Part shown: positions 48,747 through 58,130 of the stretch, one piece after another | Layout of the letters: each line of letters opens with the position of its first letter | Numbering within the stretch: position 1 is the first letter of the stretch | Assembly (NCBI GenBank): GCA_016801845.1 | Contig: CM028909.1 | Coordinates: 17,089,313-17,153,312 of the forward strand | Origin: Polydactylus sextarius | Taxonomy: Eukaryota > Chordata > Actinopteri > Polynemidae | Length of the DNA stretch: 64,000 bases | Direction: 5' to 3' | Made by a program: the position numbers and the translations under genes | The notes under the pieces: model-generated | What the model saw: only the letters and a program-made list of their open reading frames with translations | The model's database searches: none | Told to the model about the DNA's origin: nothing

Positions 48747-51700
48747 ATGGAAACCCACAAAACAACCACAGTGGTCCTGCTGGCCTGCGGCTCATTTAAC
48801 CCCATCACCAACATGCACATGAGGATGTTTGAACTGGCACGAGATTATCTGGAGGACACAGGTTGGTTAAATGAGCAACATAACATTGTTAATCTAGATA
48901 ATTATATTCTAGATAAATTATGGAGGTAAAATGTATTTCTAATATCTATGGAGGTAAATGTATTTACCTCCATAATTTGGGCCTGGAGGCACATGTTACA
49001 TCTACAGGCTAAAATATCCCTAAAATGACAGGATGTGGTGCAAGAGGTAGTTGTTGGGTCAGTCCCTGTCAAAGACACTGAACACTGATGATGTGAGAGA
49101 GTTTGTGTGAATAATTTAATAACTGAAGGAGAGGCAGAGATTTCATATAAAGATCAAAAAGGGAATACTAAAGCGGGCCAGAAAATCACAGACACTCAAC
49201 AAAATAACTTAAGCCAGAGCTAGTAAACAATACAAAATGAAATCTGCAGCCTCACAGCAAGCTGACAGTAACCCTCCTCCATATTGATCAGTGATAGATA
49301 TTTTACATTCTCTTCCTCAACTAACTGGAACATACCACTTGCTCAGGCAGGGGAGTGCTACAGATACTCAGAATTTCCAAAACACCTCCCGATAACTTTT
49401 ATCTGTCAATGCTGACTACCACAGCCTAATGTACACAACAGATAAGGGAATAAGGGCACAGCACTGATATGATTTACAGCCAGTCATTGATATAACGATT
49501 TAATGGTGACAAAGAGTAAACCATCCACAAAGTATTGGTTAATTTCCACCTTCACCACCAACTGTGTGTGTGTGCGTGTGTACGTGCGTGTGTGCGTGCG
49601 TGTGTGCGTGTGTGTGTTGCTGAGGAAAGATTGTTTTTTGTTGTTTTGGATGAACCAACCTCTTAAAATGGTTTGTTTTAATTCTTCACATGGGTTTAGA
49701 GTCATGTGATGTGCAGTGTTAACTATGCATCTAATGTTACAGGTCACTACAGGGTCGTGAAAGGCATCATCTCTCCAGTCGGTGATGGCTACAAGAAGAA
49801 AGGTTTGATTGAGTCCCACCACCGCCTGGAGATGGCCAGATTAGCCACAGAGAACTCAGACTGGATCACAGTAGATTCCTGGGAGAGCACACAGGCTGAG
49901 TGGGTGGAGACGGCCAAAGTTTTTAGGTACATTGAGAAATTCTCATGTCTTGTTGTATCAGTGCCTGTGCTTATTGCAGGCTTGTTCAGAAGTGTTTTAT
50001 TTTAAAACAACATTCACTTGCCTGTTGTTTTCTGTTTTCCTTGATGAGTGACACCTCAAACCCATATGTTAAAGCTTTTAACACAACAGCAGCAGACAGT
50101 AACGACACTTAAACTGCTCATTTACTTCAGCACTGCCCTCAAGCAGTGCAAAACACTAATGATGATATCATGTCAGCACAAATGTCAGTAGATGTATTAT
50201 CTTGGTGATATTAGCTGAACCCTCTAGGCGTTGTAGGAACTCTTGTATCATGTCATCTATTTACCACTTAGCAATAAATGGGAAAAAGTGGCACCAAATC
50301 CCATTCTCAATTGTGTAAGAAAGATTGTTTAAAAAGAAAGACTTGAAGTCAAAGCTTGACACTTTGTTAATAATAATAATCATAATACATTTTATTTGTA
50401 AGCGCTTTTTTACAGGTGCACTTAGACACTTTACATCTCATACATTAAACAAACTTAAAACAGAAATACAGCAAAACAGCACAATAACAGAAATAAGGCA
50501 ACATGGACATATAGACTTTAAAAGCTAATTATTAAAGGTGGGTTTTGAGCATGGTCTTGAAGGTAGGTAGGTGTGTGCAGAGGCAGATTTGTTTGGGGAG
50601 TGAGTTCCAGAGGGAGGGGCGGCACAACAGGAAATAGCTCCGTCCCCCCAGGTTCAGGGCTTGGTTTGTGTCAGTGGTGATGGGATGTTTCATTCTGATG
50701 ATCGGAGGTCACGGGAGGGGGTGTGGGGGTGAACCTGGTTGTTGAGTGCTTTGTGTGCGAGGAGGAGGATTTTGAACTGTATGCGATGTGAGATGGGGAA
50801 ACAGTGCAGGTTTTGGAGGATGGGGGTGATGTGGTCTCGGGAGCGGGTGGGGATGAGCAGGCAGGCAATAATTTGACTTTGTTAAATTATTGCTCAAGAA
50901 GAAATCCCAGCAGCAAATATTGAGATTATAAATAAATAAATATAAATAAATAAATATACATATAAATACATATAAATATTATTATAAAGACTCAGATTTA
51001 CCTGAGGTGAAGAAATAATGAGTTGACAGTCTTCTACCACAAGGTGGCAAGTTGACCTGAGGTTTTAAAAAAGGAACATAAAATAACAGTTTCCTTGTTG
51101 CAACAGCTTAGTTGCATAAATAAGTTTCAGTAAAGCCCTACTCGCTATATTCAACAAATTACCAGACGTCACCAGGTAAAACTAATCCAGGGCTTTTAGC
51201 CCTATTCACATAGGATTAGGGCAGGGATAGAGCTGTGTTCAGTTGGAGTTGGAGTGCAAATGATGTGGTGAAGATTGTTGTCAGCGACTACACTTCTTGT
51301 AATTTGTGCTCTCAGTCAACTGTCATTTCACAGGTTGTGACTTGCTCCGATGGCGTGGCTGTTGATCATTATAACTGTGAATGTTGTCCAAACTGTTACA
51401 GTCCAAACAAGATATTTAGGTTTGAATAAAGTGACTAACACCAGGAAAAGCCTGATGCTTTTAAATATTAGTCATGTTAACAGTTATTGTAAATGATGAA
51501 TATGAATAAAACACAGCTTTTTAATAAATGAACCTCAAGTGAAACAAATAAGTGATAAATAATGGACGTAATTAGTGGAAACCTAATTCACAAAATGACA
51601 TATTATTACAGACTTTGACATTTATTTTGTCTAAAGCTTTCATGTTAATGTTTCATGTTAATAAAAACAGAGGAATATTATGAAGCTTATCCAGCACTTT

Positions 51701-53357
51701 AAACATAGAGCTACAGTCTTCATTGACAGTGTCCAGAGTTTGAATTAAAGTACAAAAGTTGTTCTTTTTCCCCTAAAAATGTCCACTTGATATTGATGTT
51801 TTTAGTGATTTTTTAAAGCATCCATTAGTCTTAACAGTCACAGTAAAAGTGTAGTAAAGTATAGAGTAAAAGTGGAGTAAAAGTATGTGATTAAGTTAGA
51901 AAATGTAGTAAAGTAAAAGTGAAAGTTGACAGAATTAAAAAAAAAAAAAAAACTCAAGTAAAGTACACACACTCCCAAAACTTAAGTTTGTACTTAAGTA
52001 CAGTAGTGAAGTATAATTACTTTGTTATTATACAACACTGTTTAAAAAAAAAGTTCCATCAAACCCTCCTCATTAACATGTAACAGGTGAAACATCAGAT
52101 GTGTTGATCAAACATTCATTTTCTGGTTCTGGTTCAACTCAGGCATCACTACGAGGAGCTGCTTTCAGCAGAGCAGAACAATGATGATGTGGACACAGTC
52201 AAGTACACAAAAAAGAGACGCATTGAGGAGAATTTTTTCGAAAGTTCATCGTATCAGAGAAAGAGAGGTAGGTAACGTTTGGCCCCGTACAACTGTTATG
52301 TTAGTTTGTTGTTCACACGCCTCCCTTTTCCAGTCGCAGATTCCAGACAGGAGAGAAGTCTCACCCTGCTTCTGCTTATTGCATTAATGATTCATTGTAT
52401 TCAGATTAACCTAAATACAGGAGACAAATACTTTAAGGTGTTGACACTTGAGGTGTGTTCTCGTGCGGATTGGTGACACCCGATCACACCACCTCCTGTA
52501 AAAGCCAGTCTGGGTGTAAGTCACTGAGAGATGAACCTGCAGGAGCGAAAAAAAATAAATAAAATGCATCGGTGACAAAGACAGAACATAACGTACAAAC
52601 CTGCTACCTGGTTTTACAAGTGCAGTCTGTGTGACGTGTTCGGTTGCAATTATCCAGGGAGTCGTGCAGAAATAAAATGCCAAGAATTGAAAGAACTAAC
52701 AACAACTTTGGTTGCAACTGCATCTGTAACGTGTCTTCATTGAGTTATTCTTTAATTTTTTAAAAGTTTTTTTTAAATAAATAAATAAATAATCTATTAT
52801 TTCAAAAAAATGTACTTTTTTATTTTATTTTATCTCCTCTCTAACTTCAGTTTTTAATCTTCTATGTTTGAAGATGTCACTGTTTTTATTTACATTTGCC
52901 TTTTCTATTATTGTTTTCTACTCTTCCCATATTAATGAGCTGTTGTTTAAACTCAGATGTCCCCCAGCTGATGTTTCTATGTGGAGCTGATGTCCTAGAG
53001 TCTTTTGGGATCCCCAATCTGTGGAAGGAGGAGGATGTTGCTGAGATCGTGGGCCGCTATGGCATGGTCTGCATCACCCGCAGTGGCAGCGACCCCCAGA
53101 AGTTCATCCACAAATCAGACATGCTGTGGAAGTATCGCAAAAACATCCACCTGGCCCAAGAGTGGGTGACCAATGAGGTCTCGGCCACTCACGTGCGCCG
53201 GGCGCTTCGGCGAGGTCAGAGTGTCAAGTACCTGCTGCCGGACGCTGTGGTCGACTACATTAAAGAGTGCAACCTCTACAGCGCCGAGAGTGAGCAAAAA
53301 AATGCTGATGTGGTTTTAGCACCGCTTCAGAAATACACGGGAGCGTCCTCGAGCTGA
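48747..53357 (+). CDS. nmnat1: Nicotinamide mononucleotide adenylyltransferase 1
   Basis: Nuclear NMNAT: joins NMN (or NaMN) with ATP to make NAD and pyrophosphate, the last step of all NAD routes. Coding exons: 48747-48861, 49743-49926, 52143-52267, 52957-53357; in frame, 274 aa (human 279). The nucleotidyltransferase signature GSFNPITNMH is at 15-24, with the ATP-binding histidine at 24. The second nucleotide-binding segment is SATHVRRALRRGQ (217-229); the human enzyme has Ser where this one has Ala218. The variable insert coded by exon 3 (about 100-142) carries two basic clusters, KKRR (123-126) and QRKR (138-141), fitting nuclear localisation of this isoform. The main AUG has a strong context (AGCATGG); an overlapping upstream AUG lies seven bases before it. 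An acceptor (TTGTTGTAG, ending 48,720) points to a non-coding first exon. Intron 2 carries an L2-like LINE tail and an AAGTA-rich repeat. Confidence 0.96.
48915..48978. repeat. Perfect fold-back repeat in nmnat1 intron 1
   Basis: AAATTATGGAGGTAAA (48,915-48,930) recurs as an exact 16-bp inverted copy at 48,963-48,978. Between them a second direct copy, TATGGAGGTAAAT (48,947-48,959), forms a 13-bp stem with a 2-base loop against the inverted copy. The three copies show no mismatches, so the event is young relative to the intron. Confidence 0.9.
49563..49618. repeat. (GT)n / GTGC compound microsatellite
   Basis: Alternating purine-pyrimidine run (GT with GTGC and TACGTGC units) 120 bp before nmnat1 exon 2. 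Sequences of this type can adopt Z-DNA. No coding role. Confidence 0.85.
50371..50875 (-). mobile_element. 5'-truncated L2-like LINE 3' end
   Basis: On the minus strand the right part translates as a decayed C-terminal piece of an L2/CR1-type reverse transcriptase protein (RIQFKILLLAHKALNNQ, then after frame breaks SLWNSLPKQ and FKTMLKTHL), a signature common in teleost L2 elements. The element then runs into AAGCGCTTACAAATAAAAT and ends in an ATT simple repeat, a LINE-type 3' tail. A perfect 10-bp direct repeat ACTTTGTTAA flanks it (50,361-50,370 and 50,876-50,885), consistent with a target-site duplication. It cannot mobilise, being only a 0.5-kb remnant with stops. Family assignment is by recollection. 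Confidence 0.75.
50928..50985. repeat. (TAAA)n / TATAAA simple repeat
   Basis: A/T-only run of TAAA and CATATAAA units in nmnat1 intron 2, just right of the LINE remnant. No further meaning visible. Confidence 0.75.
51835..52045. repeat. AAGTA-rich teleost interspersed repeat
   Basis: Many AAAGTA, AAGTACA and TTAAGTACAGTA words around an A-tract, ending in TTATTATACAACACTG. Repeats of this wording (an ACTTAAGTAC core) are scattered widely in teleost genomes and are usually filed with non-autonomous DNA transposons. I cannot name the family or find terminal inverted repeats here. Confidence 0.55.
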
Positions 53358-53866
53358 GAAACGAATTCACTGAAGAAACGAAAGTGAGAGCTGTCCCTAC
53401 TGCAGAGTGCTGTAGGTTTACTGTGAATGTAGAACATATCAGACAGTTCATTTAAGCTTCCACCAGTGCCTCTACATGACAGTCTCTTCTAATAGTGTGT
53501 GAGTGTGTGTGTTTTTTAAGAGGATGAACCTTTCTAGATTTTTCTAAATTAAGTAATTTAGCAACAGTTACACAAAGATAACAGAACAACTGAGCAGCAG
53601 TTCAACTGGTTTGAAGTCATTTTCATGCTATATACATCTAGTGTAGTGTGGATATTTAACCAGGAATTCATAATATGTTAAACACTTAAACACACGTGAA
53701 CATGATGAGAATTTACTTTTCTTTTTTTTCCCACTTTCCTCACCACAAATTGTCACCCACATGCTTTAGTTTTTTAGTTTTTGAGCCCAGAGCAGAATAA
53801 TTCATTGCACTGCCACAGTCGATGGAAGGTGGAAATGAAGGTGTGATTAGTAATCACTGCAAGCCA

Positions 53867-53872
53867 AATAAA
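53867..53872 (+). terminator. nmnat1: nmnat1 poly(A) signal
   Basis: AATAAA about 510 bases after the stop codon, followed by a T/GT-rich stretch (CTCTTTGTTTTCC), giving a 3'UTR of roughly 0.53 kb. It is the first canonical signal after the stop. Confidence 0.65.
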
Positions 53873-53894
53873 GATCTCTTTGTTTTCCACCCTG

Positions 53895-54940
53895 CAAGCT
53901 GTTCATTGCTGTTACGATGCTATTGTCACTAATAAGAAACTTCTAACGTCTTCAGTTAAAAAGGTGATAAACTGACACCTTAGCTATTTGCTGAAAATGC
54001 TGCTTTTCAGAGACAGTTAACTTTCCTTTCAAGGTAATGATCACAGACTGAAGATACAAAGTGTAACTCACTAAATACTCACTGTATTGAAATCATAACT
54101 GATTACATCATGTTAGTATCGTAGTTGGTGCCTAATTCATTTACCTGTACTGTAGGAGATTACATGAAAAGCCTGAATATAAAAAAATAATATATTTAAT
54201 GTGAAGTCACTGGTTGATTCTCATGACTTCTCAGAAATGACGTGTAACCTATAAAACAGTCATTTGATGTCTGTGCCAGGTGTCTAAGACATAATTCATG
54301 TACATGTAGCATCTTGGCTTTAAAACAACCCACTCAAGTAATGATCTGCATAACACAACAGTGAACTTCATGACGCTTAATTGAAGTCGCAATGGTGAAA
54401 AAGTATTTGATGTTTTCACGTGTATGTCTTTTATTTTCTTTTTAACTACACATACGTCAATGCCTTCTGTGCTAAATGCCAGTAACCACAATTGTCATAA
54501 CATTGCACTGAGAGGTGTGCCTTTTCCTTGTAAGTCCTCTTCATAAAAAACAGCAGGTGTTTGACTTTGATTTGCTCTGAAGACACAACAATTGAACAAT
54601 TGATGAATAAAAAAAAAAAAAAGACTAAAAACCAACTGATGAAAAAAAATATTTTTCATTTGAATTTGATCATGAATATTTAAGGTTTCAGAGTATTGCA
54701 TGAGGGATGGACTATATTAACACTACATATGCATGACTATTTCCTGTAAATGGGAGAGGATCCTCATTAACCCTTCCTCTTAAAATAAAGGAACTTTTCC
54801 TCATATGTATATTTGCATGTACGCACAATTAATCTGTGACGTTTCAGGACAATAAAATGCAATTAATTGCAGAAGTGGAACCTGTCCGACATGTCCAACT
54901 TTCTTACGCCTCGGCACCGATGTGAACCCGCCCACCTCCT
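53895..54940. other. Intergenic, nmnat1 to rbp7
   Basis: A/T-rich sequence with A-tracts (about 54,609-54,622) and no recognisable gene on either strand. The minus-strand frames of 68-80 codons here translate to low-complexity sequence without any domain. Confidence 0.6.
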
Positions 54941-54944
54941 CACC

Positions 54945-55106
54945 TGGTCCTCAGGTGACAGCGAATGAGGTTAAAGGCACACCTACCTGTATACATCCAA
55001 GTCTCTCACAAAGCAGCACTGTCCTCATTACCCTGAGAGTTTGACGATCTGTCTGCACTCCCACTCTTCTCAGAAGGTGCGAAAAAAAAAAAAAAAGGTA
55101 ATCAAG
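54945..55106 (+). promoter_or_regulatory. rbp7: rbp7 proximal promoter / 5' leader
   Basis: A direct repeat of nuclear-receptor half-site type with one-base spacing, AGGTTA-A-AGGCAC (54,968-54,980), lies about 130 bp upstream of the start codon; DR1 elements bind PPAR/RXR or HNF4, and mammalian RBP7 is known as a PPAR-gamma-responsive gene. An AGGTGA half-site lies at about 54,954-54,959 and a TATA-like TGTATACA at about 54,988. The leader ends with a 15-base A-tract (55,082-55,096) before the start codon. Sites are by motif only. Confidence 0.45.
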
Positions 55107-56090
55107 ATGCCTCCTAGCCTCTGTGGTACATGGGACATGATCAGCAATGTCAACCTTGAAGGATACATGATTGCACTAGGTAAGTCCTTAAATCACTTTG
55201 GTTTACTCAAACCTTAATTCTTCTAAATCTTAAACTTGAACCTGCATTGAAAAACTTAAGATATTTGCATTTATATCTAATGCAAGTATGCTGCAAAATG
55301 CATGTAGATATAACATTACACAACATTAAACAGAGCACAGGGATTGAATAAATTAACTGTGTGGAACAAACATTTGCCTGTGCTGTTGTATAAGTGTTGT
55401 TTATGGTATGCATGGGACTATGTGAAGGAAAAGAATGTGGATGGGTTTGTTCCCACAGGGGCTGCACTGATTTGTACCGTACTGAACATTCGGGTAAAAC
55501 ATTCTCCATCGCCTCCAGGTATCGGCCCTTGCTTGCGAAAGATCGCCCTGAAACTAAAGCTAAGAAAGGTGATCGAGCAACAGGGGGACCAGTACATCAT
55601 CAAAACCCTCAGCACCTTCCGAAACTACACCATCTCCTGCCGAGTGGGCCAGGAGTTTCAGGAGTTTACTAAAGGTCTGGACAACAGGCATGTCAAGGTG
55701 AGGATGAATGAGATGTGAATATGTAAACAGACAGATAAAAACCATGCTCTGTGGCGCATGTAAGGTGTTAGATCTTAAACTCGGCTTGCCAAAATTGTTC
55801 TATCTCTGTCATCTGTGCAGTCACTCGTGACATGGGAGGGGAATAAACTGCTGTGTGAACAGACTGGAGAGAAGAAGAACCGGGGTTGGGCTCACTGGAT
55901 TGACGATGACAAGCTACATCTAGTAAGAATATTTGTTCTACACAATACACAAAACTAAACTGATTGTCTTTTCCACAGTTATATTTCTTGTACTGACAAT
56001 ATTTTTTTTTTTGTGATCCGTAACCTGCAGGAGTTGTACTGTGAAGGAGAAGTCTGCAAACAGGTTTTCAAGAAGAATGTGACCGAGTGA
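55107..56090 (+). CDS. rbp7: Cellular retinol-binding protein, Rbp7-type
   Basis: Cytosolic beta-barrel of the fatty-acid-binding-protein family that carries retinol. Four exons, 55107-55179, 55519-55697, 55821-55922, 56031-56090; sizes 73/179/102/60 are the classic exon pattern of this family. Product 137 aa (human RBP7 134). The N-terminus has GTWDMISN and EGYMIALG. The conserved lysine of the retinol site is K41 (LRKVIEQ; K40 in the usual count without Met). The position that is Gln108 in RBP1 is His109 here (GWAHWI), the substitution typical of RBP5 and RBP7. The C-terminal half (EKKNRGW, DKLHLE, CEGEVCKQ.F) is closest to RBP7, while RTLSTFRNYT-like wording (KTLSTFRNYT) is shared with RBP5; linkage to nmnat1 and ube4b supports rbp7. 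Residues 27-30 (GPCL) replace the usual D-F-A-T of RBP7. Which teleost duplicate this is (a or b) cannot be told. Confidence 0.9.
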
Positions 56091-56399
56091 AGAGGAGAAA
56101 TGAAAGTTGCGTTTTTTGGAGAAGTTACTCTGTGATGAATGGTATTGTGTATTAGATCCACTACAATAGACCCTGAACAACAACAACAAAAAAGGGAAAG
56201 TTTAGTTTGTGGTGTTTTCTCTGTTATGTGATGTTGATGATCAGTTGTGGAGAAAGGATCTGTTCTCTCAGGGAGCAGATTGACACCACTAGATGGTGTC
56301 ACTGCAAAGCTTTACTCAGATACCGGTCTGTAACGTGTTGGTGCTGGTCTCAGATTGAAAAAAATACAGAGCTCTTTTGTTGCTCTTTTCAGCTGGCTG

Positions 56400-56405
56400 A
56401 ATAAA
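56400..56405 (+). terminator. rbp7: rbp7 proximal poly(A) signal
   Basis: AATAAA 310 bases after the stop codon, followed by a TTTTTGTTTCTTTG stretch. A second signal lies at 56,629-56,634; which one is used is not known. Confidence 0.5.
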
Positions 56406-56628
56406 AATCATCTATCCAGACTTTGATAATTGCTAACTTTTTGTTTCTTTGTTTCTTATCCCTGATAAGATTTGAGACAATTTCTTTGCACAGGGTTTTG
56501 CAATCCCTCTGATATTTGGTTTAGTTTTTTGTAAAAAGTAAAGTATTTCATTCACACAGATACATTGTACAAAAAAGAGAGATGTATGGTGTTTGGATTA
56601 CAGTTTTGTTTGATGTAAAGTTTGTGCA

Positions 56629-56634
56629 ATAAAA
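56629..56634 (+). terminator. rbp7: rbp7 distal poly(A) signal
   Basis: AATAAA followed by a strongly T-rich downstream element (TTTGTTTTTTTCG). A well-formed signal giving a 3'UTR of about 0.56 kb. Confidence 0.55.
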
Positions 56635-56839
56635 TGGATTTTGAACTCAAATAACTTTGTTTTTTTCGTTTTTGTTTTTTGATAGTATACTGTTCAGTTT
56701 TTATCCATTCCTAGATCTGCACTGCATTTGCAATTCCAATGACTTTTGACCCAAAAAATAATTTACACTAAAACATCCCTGTAAATGAAAACAATCTAAA
56801 CCTGTTGAATATTGTCCAATGGTATATTTAGGCATCATT

Positions 56840-57340
56840 GATACTACAGATGAACCAGCAAGGATGACACCACCCGTTTCCTTTGACCTCTGTTGATGAC
56901 AGAAGTCAAAGGAATGAAAAGCAGGATAGTTGGACCAGTCAGAAAAGCCTCAGTTACTCAGATAACAAATCTTTACAGCTGTGGTGAGCTTTTCAGAATG
57001 TCTCTGAAACTTGAGACTGATTATCTTCAGCGGCATAAAACCACACCAAGTTTGATAGTTATGACCAGAAATGTGAGGCTGCAGTAAACACAGACTCGGC
57101 AATAACAGATAGATGAACACTCGAAAACATAGTGTGGTCAGATGAATCTGGATTTCAGCGTCAGGCAGAAATTATTGGGCAACAGCAAGAAACCATGATC
57201 TCAACCTCCTTTGTGTCTGGTGCTGGGAAATATTTTCTTGGCACACGTTGAGTCCTTCAATTCAACCGATTATTCATTATTTAAATGTCACAGCCTATAT
57301 TGGTATTGCTGCTGACCATGTGCATCACTGTATGGAAACA
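56840..57340 (+). mobile_element. Decayed Tc1-like transposase fragment
   Basis: Between rbp7 and ube4b. Translated with several frame changes it gives pieces of a fish Tc1 transposase: KTTPSLIVMTRNVRLQ (ending 57,087), VWSDESGFQ (about 57,134-57,160, the DDE-domain W-S-D-E motif), then IFSWHTL-like and TAYLSIVADH-like remnants (about 57,230-57,325). Stops, deletions and lack of the C-terminal part show it is dead. No terminal inverted repeats were recognised. Tc1/mariner elements of this wording are abundant in teleosts. Confidence 0.75.
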
Positions 57341-57819
57341 AAAAAAAAAAACAAAAAGGACTTTCTCTCAATAAATTATGTGTAAAATAATGTAACAGTA
57401 CATAGATACTTACAACATTAAATTACATTATATTTATATTTGAAAGGTAACAGTCTGTCACACACAACAACGTGACGGTGCACAAATACATTGCTAACAC
57501 CTATGTAGTAATTATTACAACATTATATTTATATAGAAATATGTGTATTTTATATTGTATTGATATCTAATTATGTTTTGTACCCATTTTGTCCAGTAGG
57601 TGTCGGACTGTTAACACAAAGCAACAAGAGCTGAATCTTTTCACGAACCACTTTGCCTTAATGTGTCATAAAGCTTCGTCTCACCATCAACACCAACGGG
57701 TTGGTATTCAGTCCATTAACACCACAAACCAATGGACAACTACAAGAAAAACATGCATATGTGAAATAAATAATAAATAAAGTGCTACACCGTAATACCT
57801 CTCACCTCCCCCTGTGGGC

Positions 57820-58130
57820 TCTTAGGTCACGTGACCCTGTGTAGAACCAAAATGGCCGCTGTTGTATTTTGACGTATAATAGCTAGCTACTTTTCTTTTT
57901 GTTTCATTCTTGGTAGAAAACCAGCAAACAAAAGACTTTTGGGGTGAACTGTATCTCGTCACCCTCTGTATACAGATGTGCTAGCTTTTATCTTGAAGAC
58001 AATCAAGACTGACATATTCGTTGAACAAGTTAGACTATGCATATTTAGGTCTAAAACAGGCTAGCTAGCTGGCTCTGGCTGGCACATAGGAAAGCAGTTC
58101 AAATTGAAATAGCTAGCTAACTCAGCTGCG
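57820..58130 (+). promoter_or_regulatory. ube4b: ube4b promoter and 5'UTR
   Basis: A perfect 12-bp palindrome GGTCACGTGACC (57,825-57,836) contains the E-box/CLEAR-type site GTCACGTGAC bound by USF and TFEB/TFE3 factors. Twelve bases later is a YY1/TISU-like box AAAATGGCCGC (57,849-57,859), which in TATA-less genes marks the transcription start. The ATG in that box opens a seven-codon upstream frame ending at 57,872. The 5'UTR to the main AUG (58,131) would be about 270 bases. Confidence 0.6.

Noticed and set aside
50671..50897. Minus-strand Pro/Ser/His-rich frames in nmnat1 intron 2
   Set aside because: They are out-of-frame readings of the L2-like LINE remnant.
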